A DNA stretch of 64,000 nt from an uncultured Holophagaceae bacterium (GTDB lineage Bacteria; Acidobacteriota; Holophagae; Holophagales; Holophagaceae). Numbering within the stretch: the first letter of the stretch is position 1; each line of letters begins with the position of its first letter. Under the pieces are notes generated by a model. The model searched no databases and was not told where the DNA came from. It saw only the letters and a program-made list of their open reading frames with translations. The position numbers and the translations under genes were made by a program. Shown here piece after piece: positions 8,212-14,656 of this stretch. The stretch covers positions 20,648-84,647 of the forward strand of contig CAIOFF010000019.1 of NCBI GenBank assembly GCA_903857495.1. The letters are read 5' to 3'.

Positions 8212-9354
8212 GCCGCAGTGCCACTTAGACCTAGATGGAATGGGCACGGAATGGGCAGAAAGGAACCCGGCCCAGGGATCGCCCGCCGCAGTGCCACTTA
8301 GACCTAGATGGAATGGGCACGAACTCATTCGGAGACCACCTGTATCCGCAGGAGGAGCAGGGCCGCAGTGCCACTTAGACCTAGATGGAATGGGCACATG
8401 GGTATCTTCAGCCGCAAGAAGGCCCTGTCTAGCTAGCCGCAGTGCCACTTAGACCTAGATGGAATGGGCACAGCCACTGCCGAAGGGTTCCCAGGGTCGT
8501 GCCTAGATCGCCGCAGTGCCACTTAGACCTAGATGGAATGGGCACGAGAAGTCTACGAGGGTCGCGTAGCCGGCTTTGCTGGCCGCAGTGCCACTTAGAC
8601 CTAGATGGAATGGGCACAGGACGACCCCGAGCGCGACCGCTCCGGCCTTCCATGGCCGCAGTGCCACTTAGACCTAGATGGAATGGGCACCATGCGTCCC
8701 TGGAGACGATCAGGGTGCCAATCACTGCGGCCGCAGTGCCACTTAGACCTAGATGGAATGGGCACATCTCAGTATGCAGGGACACCTGGACCCGCTTGCC
8801 GTGCCGCAGTGCCACTTAGACCTAGATGGAATGGGCACTGCTGCGTCTCGATGCGGGCGTCTGTGGCCTCCAGGCGCCGCAGTGCCACTTAGACCTAGAT
8901 GGAATGGGCACTAGAGGTTGGTCTGGTCCGTGGTGTAGCGGTTGTAGGCCGCAGTGCCACTTAGACCTAGATGGAATGGGCACGCGATGGCAGCAGTGGA
9001 AGAAGTGGCCCCGGTGGGGTCGCCGCAGTGCCACTTAGACCTAGATGGAATGGGCACAGCATCTTGCCCAGGGCCTTGGTCGCCTTCTCGGCGTGCCGCA
9101 GTGCCACTTAGACCTAGATGGAATGGGCACGAGGTCCGCATCTCTGACCCTGTCGAAGTGGCCCTGCTGCCGCAGTGCCACTTAGACCTAGATGGAATGG
9201 GCACGTGGGCCGGTCACGGCAGGGACGACCTACACGTCATGGTTGCCGCAGTGCCACTAAGACCTAGATGGAATGGGCACGGAGTCCCGGGCCTGAATGC
9301 CATCACGATCATCCGAGCGCCGCAGTGCCACTTAGACCTAGATGGAATGGGCAC
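8212..9354 (+). CRISPR. CRISPR array, 16 repeats of 36 bp, 15 spacers of 36-41 bp
   Basis: The repeats begin GCCGCAGTGCC and end GGAATGGGCAC. Starts are at 8212, 8285, 8362, 8436, 8510, 8582, 8655, 8730, 8803, 8876, 8948, 9022, 9095, 9169, 9245 and 9319. All copies are identical except copy 15, which has A for T at 9259. The 3' end GGGCAC resembles the GTGGCAC end of the Alicyclobacillus V-B repeat, so the crRNA should read repeat then spacer on the plus strand, in the same direction as the cas genes. Spacers are all different, so the array has been active. Confidence 0.98.
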
Positions 9355-9396
9355 GTAATCAGCAGGTCGCAGGTCCAGATCCTGTTGTTGGCTCCA
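9355..9396 (+). pseudogene. tRNA-Thr-like 3' fragment abutting the last CRISPR repeat
   Basis: Starting exactly after repeat 16, the sequence reads as the 3' half of a tRNA: GTAATC, a variable region, T-arm GCAGG/CCTGT around TCCAGAT, acceptor strand TGTTGGC, then T and an encoded CCA. Aligned with the intact tRNA-Thr at 2039-2081, about 33 of 41 bases agree, including 13 identical bases (2049-2061 and 9362-9374). The 5' half and D-arm are absent, so it cannot be a working tRNA. It differs in the acceptor stem from the tRNA at 2009, so it comes from another tRNA gene. Confidence 0.75.
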
Positions 9397-9437
9397 TTGC
9401 AGAGGCCTCCGCGTGCGGGGGCCTCTGCAATGGAGCC
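9390..9437. terminator. 21-bp near-perfect hairpin downstream of the array
   Basis: GGCTCCATTGCAG...GCCTCC (9390-9410) pairs with its reverse complement at 9417-9437 with a single G-T wobble and a 6-base loop. The left arm contains the acceptor end of the tRNA fragment. There is no T-run on either side, so it is not a standard intrinsic terminator, but it could stop or protect the array transcript. Confidence 0.55.
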
Positions 9438-9579
9438 AGAGACTCAAACCTTCAAGGGCACTCCCCATGGCACGCGATGTGTCGCCATAACCCCCAGGCA
9501 CGCAGGGAAGCCGAATGCGGTTCGAATCCCGCCCGAGTGCGTCGAGCCCCATCCCTGGCCCAGAACCCCGGAGCAGCCC
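9438..9579. other. noncoding remnant with a T-arm-like sequence
   Basis: No gene is visible. At 9517-9533 the sequence GCGGTTCGAATCCCGC looks like a tRNA T-arm that has lost one base from its 5' stem strand. I could not find matching acceptor or anticodon stems around it, so it is at best a decayed tRNA piece. Confidence 0.35.
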
Positions 9580-9960
9580 TCAGATTCGCCTCGAGCCTCC
9601 CTGCTGTTTGCGCGCGGCTTCGGCGCTCTCCAGCTCGAGGGCCTCGTCCTCAAGGGCCGACAGGGTGGTGGTGCGGCCGTTCAGGTCCAGCGGCTGCCCT
9701 TCGTCAGGGATGAACAGGGCGTGCTCCTCATCCCAGCGCCCGCGGTGGCGCTCGTCATCTGCGAAGAACTGGGACTCGCCCTCGCCCGGGAGGACGGCCA
9801 CCCACCGGGCGTTGCCCGCGCCACTGCTGAAAGCCAGGAGGACCCACCAGGCCTCTCCCCGGGCCTCGACCTCCTCAAGGAGTTCGACCAGCGCGAGGGG
9901 CGCCTGAAAGGTCTGCCTGCGCAGCTCATCCAGGTCTCGGATTCGCTTGACATGCAGCAT
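9580..9960 (-). CDS. hypothetical protein, 126 aa
   Basis: I do not recognise this protein. It begins MLHVKRIRDLDELRRQ and has a predicted helical, acidic character (ALVELLEEVEARGEAWWVLLAF, split here only by description), a middle section rich in acidic and aromatic residues, and a C-terminal helix with many glutamates. There are no cysteine motifs, signal peptide or membrane segments. The start is chosen because AGGAGG lies seven bases upstream of the ATG at 9960; longer versions lack such a site. It is the first gene to the right of the CRISPR island and is divergent from the downstream histidine kinase. The role is unknown. Confidence 0.65.
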   Translation of the reverse strand: MLHVKRIRDLDELRRQTFQAPLALVELLEEVEARGEAWWVLLAFSSGAGNARWVAVLPGEGESQFFADDERHRGRWDEEHALFIPDEGQPLDLNGRTTTLSALEDEALELESAEAARKQQGGSRRI

Positions 9961-10225
9961 GGGGTCCTCCTGTGCGTCCACCTGTCCTGGCAGGGGTAGC
10001 GAGCGCATCAAGGCAGTCGCTATAAAAGAATACATATATTGATATTGTCGTGCCTCTATTTAACAATGACGCGTCCGCTTGGATGAGGTTGGAGCGGATG
10101 GAAGGAAGACACTTGCCGAGCGCCTTCAGCCCCTCCGTATCAGAGTTCATTCTTCTGACCCGACCGTCCGATGGAATCGCTACCTGGCGAGGTATGCCTC
10201 CCCAACCAAACAGAGAGTGGGCCCC
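9961..10225. promoter_or_regulatory. divergent intergenic region
   Basis: This stretch lies between the minus-strand hypothetical gene and the plus-strand kinase. The part at about 10020-10065 is AT-rich (TATAAAAGAATACATATATTG), unlike the surroundings, and is the likely promoter zone for one or both genes. No regulatory motif can be named. Confidence 0.4.
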
Positions 10226-12577
10226 GTGAACCAGCAAGGTCAGCGGACTGGGTTCGACCCCGACGGGTCGCCGTTGGCTGCCCGGGAGCGGGAGCGGGTG
10301 CTCTTCGTCGCGGCGCCCCACGGGATCGTATTCCAGGACGCCCAGGGCCGGATCCTGAGCGCCAACCCAGCCGCCGAGCGCATCCTGGGGCTGAGCCTGG
10401 CGCAGATGCAGGGTCGCACCTCCCTGGATCCCGGCTGGCGGGCCATCCACGAGGATGGCACCCCCTTTCCCGGGGACACCCACCCGGCCATGGAGACCCT
10501 GCGCACCGGCCACGCCATCGAGAACACGATCATGGGCATCCTCAGCCAGGACCAGGCAGCGGCGACCTGGATCAGCATCGACACGACGCCCCTCTTTCTG
10601 CCGGGCCAGGAGAGCCCCTTCCAGGTGTGCGCCACCTTCGTGGACATCACCCAGCGCAAGCAGGCAGAGGGGCGCCTCAAGCGCACGCTGGAGCACCTGC
10701 GACTCGTGCATCAGGCGGCCAAAGCCGGGGCCTGGGAGTGGGACCTGAATACTGGTGAGAACCACTGGTTTGACACGCTCTGGGGGGTCTACGGGCTGGA
10801 GCCGGGCCAGGTGACGCCCAGCTACGAGGCCTGGGTCAAGCTCCTCCATCCCGCTGACCGCAGCGCCGCGCAGGCCTATCTGAAGGAAGGGGTCGCGAAG
10901 GGGGCCGACCTGGAGTTCGAGTGGCGGGCGGTTCACCCCAGTGGCGAGGTGCGCTGGCTCCTGTCCCGGGGCCAACCTCTGAGCGCTGCCGATGGCAGCG
11001 TCACCCGCTACCTTGGCATCGTCCTGGACATCACGGAGCGCAAGCAGGCCGAGGCCCGCTCCCGGGCCAGCCGCGCCCAGCTGGATGCAGCAATGGAGAG
11101 CATGACCGACGCGGTCTTCATCTCGGATACCCAGGGCCGGTTCCTCGAGTTCAATGAGGCCTTCGCCACCTTCCACCGCTTCCCGAACAAGGCCGCCTGC
11201 TCCCGCACCTTCGCGGACTACCCGGACCTGCTGGAGGCCTACGGGGCTGACGGGCGGCCCCGGCCCCTCGACCAGTGGGTCACCCTCCGGGCGCTGCGGG
11301 GCGAGTCCGGCTCCAACGCCGAGTTCACCCTGCGCCGCAAGGACACCGGGGAGACCTGGGTGGGCAGCTTCAGCTTCGGCCCCATCCGGGACCCGGAAGG
11401 CCACATCGTCGGGGCCGTGGTCACGGCTCGTGACATCTCGGAGCGCAAGCGGGCTGAGGCGGAGCATGAGAAGCTCCAGGCCCAGCTCCAGCAGGCCCAG
11501 AAGCTGGAGAGCCTGGGCATCCTGGCGGGGGGCGTGGCCCACGACATGAACAACGTCCTGGGGGCCATCCTGGCCATGGCCACCGTGCACCAGCAGAAGG
11601 CGGCGGAGGAGAGCGCGCTGCACCGGGACATGGGCACCATCATCCAGGCCTGCCAGCGCGGGGGCAGCCTGGCCAAGGGCCTGCTGGGCTTCGCCCGGAA
11701 GAACCTCAGCGAGGAGTGCGAGGTGGACCTCAACACCGTGGTCCGGGAGGGGGTCTCCCTGCTGGCGCAGACCACGCTCCAGCATGTGCGGCTGGTGACT
11801 GATCTGGAACCTTCGCCCTGCTGTGTGAAGGGTGATCCCGCCTCCCTGAGCCATGCCCTCATGAACCTCTGCGTGAACGCCGTGGACGCCATGCCGGAGG
11901 CCGGTACGCTGCTGCTCCGGACCCGGCGCGAGGGCGTCAAGGCGGTGCTGGAGGTGGCCGACACGGGCCTCGGCATGCCCCGGGAGGTGCTCGAGAAGGC
12001 CCTGGATCCCTTCTTCACCACCAAGCCCCAGGGCAAGGGGACGGGGCTGGGCCTGCCCATCGTCTACGGCACCGTCAAGGCCCACCACGGCCGGATCGAC
12101 ATCCAGAGTGCACCGGGGCAGGGGACCACCGTCCGCATCGAGCTCCCGGCCTGCGAAGGCTCGACGCTGCCCGCGCACCCGGCCCCGGAGACTCCCCCGA
12201 AGCCCGGCCAGCCCGCGCTGAACCTGCTGCTGGTGGACGATGACGAGCTGATCCAGATGGCCATCCAGGGCCTGCTGGAGATCCTGGGCCACACCGTCAC
12301 CACTGTCTCCAGCGGCGAGGAGGCCCTGGCGCGCCTGGAGGCGGGCCTCCGGCCGGACCTCATCATCCTCGACATGAACATGCCGGGCCTCGGCGGCGCG
12401 GGCACGCTGCCTGAGATCCGCCGCCTGCTGCCCGAGGTGCCCGTGCTGCTGGCCACGGGCCGCTCCAACCAGGGGGCCGAGGACCTGGTCGCCTCGCAAC
12501 CGGGGGTCACCCTCCTGGCCAAGCCCTTCACCCTCGAAGAGCTGCGCCGCCAGCTGGACCCTGCCACGCGGGGGTGA
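10226..12577 (+). CDS. PAS-domain hybrid sensor histidine kinase with receiver domain, 783 aa
   Basis: The protein has three PAS domains (about residues 20-135, 150-265 and 275-400), each ending in the ITQRKQAE, ITERKQAE or ISERKRAE signature, then a HisKA-like region with the phospho-histidine H439 in GGVAHDMNN. A HATPase domain follows (NLCVNAVDAM, DTGLGM, GKGTGLGLPIVYG). The C-terminal receiver domain has the DDD acidic pocket and the phospho-acceptor D716 in LIILDMNMPG. There is no transmembrane segment, so it should sense a cytoplasmic signal. No response regulator gene is adjacent. The start is uncertain: GTG at 10226 is preferred because upstream codons look noncoding, though a TTG at 10079 would also be in frame. 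Confidence 0.92.
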   Translation: MNQQGQRTGFDPDGSPLAARERERVLFVAAPHGIVFQDAQGRILSANPAAERILGLSLAQMQGRTSLDPGWRAIHEDGTPFPGDTHPAMETLRTGHAIENTIMGILSQDQAAATWISIDTTPLFLPGQESPFQVCATFVDITQRKQAEGRLKRTLEHLRLVHQAAKAGAWEWDLNTGENHWFDTLWGVYGLEPGQVTPSYEAWVKLLHPADRSAAQAYLKEGVAKGADLEFEWRAVHPSGEVRWLLSRGQPLSAADGSVTRYLGIVLDITERKQAEARSRASRAQLDAAMESMTDAVFISDTQGRFLEFNEAFATFHRFPNKAACSRTFADYPDLLEAYGADGRPRPLDQWVTLRALRGESGSNAEFTLRRKDTGETWVGSFSFGPIRDPEGHIVGAVVTARDISERKRAEAEHEKLQAQLQQAQKLESLGILAGGVAHDMNNVLGAILAMATVHQQKAAEESALHRDMGTIIQACQRGGSLAKGLLGFARKNLSEECEVDLNTVVREGVSLLAQTTLQHVRLVTDLEPSPCCVKGDPASLSHALMNLCVNAVDAMPEAGTLLLRTRREGVKAVLEVADTGLGMPREVLEKALDPFFTTKPQGKGTGLGLPIVYGTVKAHHGRIDIQSAPGQGTTVRIELPACEGSTLPAHPAPETPPKPGQPALNLLLVDDDELIQMAIQGLLEILGHTVTTVSSGEEALARLEAGLRPDLIILDMNMPGLGGAGTLPEIRRLLPEVPVLLATGRSNQGAEDLVASQPGVTLLAKPFTLEELRRQLDPATRG

Positions 12578-12698
12578 GTCTGGACTACCCATTCCTGGTG
12601 TCCGCTCACGTAGCGGCTTCGCCGATACGCGAGATAGGCTGACTTCGGGTGGTCGCGAGGTCTCGGGTACCCTGGGGCGGTCCCTGATCTGGAGGCTC

Positions 12699-13850
12699 AT
12701 GCACACGGCGGCGCGCACGCACGGCTTCACCGAGTCGGTCATCCGGGGGATGACGCGGCTCGCCAACGAGCATGGCGCCATCAACCTGGCCCAGGGTTTC
12801 CCCAACTTCCCGGCGCCCGAGGCGCTGAAGGAAGCCGCCATCGCGGCCATCCGCGCGGACGTGAACCAGTACGCCATCACCTGGGGCGCGAAGCGGCTGC
12901 GCGAGGCCCTGGCCCGCAGGATGCAGGACTGCTACGGCCTGACCGTGGACCCCGAGACCGAGATCACGGTCACCTGCGGCGCCACGGAGGCCATGGCGGC
13001 GGTGCTGCTGGCCCTGGTGGATCCGGGGGAGGAAGTGATTGTCTTCGAGCCCTGGTACGAGAACTACGGCCCGGACGCAGTGCTCTGCGGCGCTCGGCCA
13101 ATCACTGTGCCCCTGCCCGTGGGCCAGCCCCTGGACCTGGACCGGCTGGCCCGGGCCTTCGGACCGCGAACCCGGGCCCTCATCCTGAACACGCCCAACA
13201 ACCCCACGGGGAAGGTCTTCAGCGCCGACGAGCTGGCGGGCATCGCCGCCCTCTGCCAGCGGCACGGGGCCTATGCCATCACCGACGAGATCTACGAGCA
13301 CATCGTCTACGAGGGCCGGCACATTCCGCTGGCCACCCTGCCTGGCATGGCCGAGCGCACGGTGACCATCTCCGGGGCCTCCAAGACCTACGCCATCACC
13401 GGCTGGCGCATCGGCACCATCCTGGCCCCGGCGGAGCTGACCGCCGCCATCCGCAAGGTCCACGACTTCCTCACCGTGGGGGCCCCTGCACCGCTGCAGG
13501 AGGCGGTCGCCTTCGCCATGGAGACGCTGCCTCCGGCCTACTACACCGACATGGCCGAGGCCTACCGCCACCGGCGCGACCTGCTCTGCGGCGCGCTCAC
13601 CCGGGCGGGCTTCTCCCTGCAGCCGCCCCAGGGCGCCTACTACGTGCTGGCGGACTACTCGGCCCTGGCCAGCGAGCCCGACACCGCCTTCGCCGCGCGC
13701 CTGGTGCGGGAGGCGGGCGTGGCCACGGTGCCCCTGTCGAGCTTCACGACGGAGCCCAATCCGCCGCGCATGGTGCGCTTCGCCTTTTGCAAGACCGATG
13801 ACCTGCTGGAGGAGGCCGCGCGGCGGCTGCGGGCCTTTGCGGAGCGGTAG
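12699..13850 (+). CDS. class I/II PLP aminotransferase, 383 aa
   Basis: This is a fold-type I pyridoxal-phosphate aminotransferase most like the kynurenine/glutamine/methionine aminotransferase group. The N-terminal INLAQGFPNFPAP is the signature of that group. The cofactor lysine is K229 in SGASKTYAITGWRIG, NTPNNPTGKVF binds PLP, and the C-terminal arginine is in PRMVRFAFC. Length matches the family (about 385). GGAGG lies five bases before the ATG. It stands alone between the kinase and PilZ genes, so the substrate cannot be inferred from context. Confidence 0.92.
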   Translation: MHTAARTHGFTESVIRGMTRLANEHGAINLAQGFPNFPAPEALKEAAIAAIRADVNQYAITWGAKRLREALARRMQDCYGLTVDPETEITVTCGATEAMAAVLLALVDPGEEVIVFEPWYENYGPDAVLCGARPITVPLPVGQPLDLDRLARAFGPRTRALILNTPNNPTGKVFSADELAGIAALCQRHGAYAITDEIYEHIVYEGRHIPLATLPGMAERTVTISGASKTYAITGWRIGTILAPAELTAAIRKVHDFLTVGAPAPLQEAVAFAMETLPPAYYTDMAEAYRHRRDLLCGALTRAGFSLQPPQGAYYVLADYSALASEPDTAFAARLVREAGVATVPLSSFTTEPNPPRMVRFAFCKTDDLLEEAARRLRAFAER

Positions 13851-13854
13851 GCCC

Positions 13855-14154
13855 TCAGGCCAGGAACTGGAGGCCGCTGGAGAAGCCGCCTTCAATCTCA
13901 TGCGTCCAGCGGACCTCAGCTGAAACAGGCAGGCTGGAGTCCCCTCCGAGCAGAGGGAGGTGCAGCCGCAACACCTCACCCACCCGCAGAGCCATGGTGG
14001 TCACAAGGTTCAAGCCGCCTTCGCTGAGGTCGTGGCACTGGCCCTGGGTGGCGTCCTCGACCGCGGCACAGCCCGACTCTGCGATGTGATCGAAGCACAC
14101 CGTCAGGTTCATGGGCGTTCGGAGATAGCCTCGCGAGTTGATGTAAGTAGTCAT
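13855..14154 (-). CDS. PilZ-domain protein, 99 aa
   Basis: A single-domain PilZ-like protein. PilZ domains usually bind cyclic di-GMP and act on motility, exopolysaccharide or transcription. The visible features are DLSEGGLNL, which corresponds to the D/NxSxxG motif, and the strand EVRWTHEIEGGFSSGLQF. The usual RxxxR motif at the N-terminus is not clearly present, so nucleotide binding is doubtful. It shares its last 11 residues (GGFSSGLQFLA) with the PilZ protein at 14287 and is a recent paralogue. It ends five bases after the convergent aminotransferase. Confidence 0.85.
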   Translation of the reverse strand: MTTYINSRGYLRTPMNLTVCFDHIAESGCAAVEDATQGQCHDLSEGGLNLVTTMALRVGEVLRLHLPLLGGDSSLPVSAEVRWTHEIEGGFSSGLQFLA

Positions 14155-14286
14155 GCGTATTGAACTCTAACATTCGGAGCCCCTTCTGTCGTGCTGGAAG
14201 GGGGGCGACCAGGGTGCGCATCGCCATCCGCGCAGGACGACACCGTGAGCCAACGGTGGGCCTTTGCAGGGCGCTGGAGCCAGGCC

Positions 14287-14586
14287 TCAGGCCAGGAACT
14301 GGAGGCCGCTGGAGAAGCCGCCTTCTTCTTCCTTGGTCCAGAGCACTTCGGAGGAAACAGGCACACTGGTGGGCCCGCCCGGCAGGGGAACGTGGAGCCG
14401 CAGGATCTCGCCCCGGCGCAGCGGCATGGCGGTCCGCAGGCTCAGGCCGCCTTCGCTGATGTTGCGGGCCACGCCGTGGGCGACGGCCAGGGAGGAGGCG
14501 CTAGCCAGTGCCGAGGCAGACTCGTAATTCACCAGCTGGCTCATGGGCCTGCGGGGACTGGTGCGTTTTTCATGGGTAATGATCAT
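14287..14586 (-). CDS. PilZ-domain protein, 99 aa, paralogue of the preceding one
   Basis: This PilZ-like protein has the N-terminal basic stretch EKRTSPRRP, which could serve as the RxxxR part of the cyclic di-GMP motif, and NISEGGLSLRT as the D/NxSxxG part. It ends EVLWTKEEEGGFSSGLQFLA. Length equals that of its neighbour at 13855 (99 aa), and the two genes point the same way, 132 bases apart, so they appear to be a tandem duplication that has diverged in the N-terminal half. The segment between them has no gene. Confidence 0.87.
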   Translation of the reverse strand: MIITHEKRTSPRRPMSQLVNYESASALASASSLAVAHGVARNISEGGLSLRTAMPLRRGEILRLHVPLPGGPTSVPVSSEVLWTKEEEGGFSSGLQFLA

Positions 14587-14656
14587 ACGTAAATTTACCT
14601 ATGTTATCGACTCTAGCATCACCAATGCCCAACGGCAGCGTGAGATTGACCTCGCT

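Noticed and set aside
2316..9354. A CRISPR-associated transposon (type V-K) interpretation, prompted by the tRNA-linked location.
   Set aside because: The effector has all three RuvC acidic residues, an adaptation module is present, and no tnsB, tnsC or tniQ gene is in the window.
8188..9358. Several open frames on both strands running through the CRISPR array, with repeated peptide phrases.
   Set aside because: They arise because the 36-base repeat lacks stops in some frames. The periodic 72-77 bp repeat-spacer structure explains them.
9390..9437. An integron attC site or phage attachment core.
   Set aside because: No integrase gene is in the window, and the attC R/L box consensus is absent. 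It is kept only as a hairpin.
9511..9540. A complete tRNA gene around the T-arm-like sequence.
   Set aside because: No matching acceptor, D or anticodon stems could be built, and one T-stem base is missing.
9926..12880. Very long minus-strand open frame opposite the hybrid histidine kinase.
   Set aside because: It is low-complexity and unlike any family, while the plus strand encodes a clear multi-domain kinase. High-GC antisense frames are usual.
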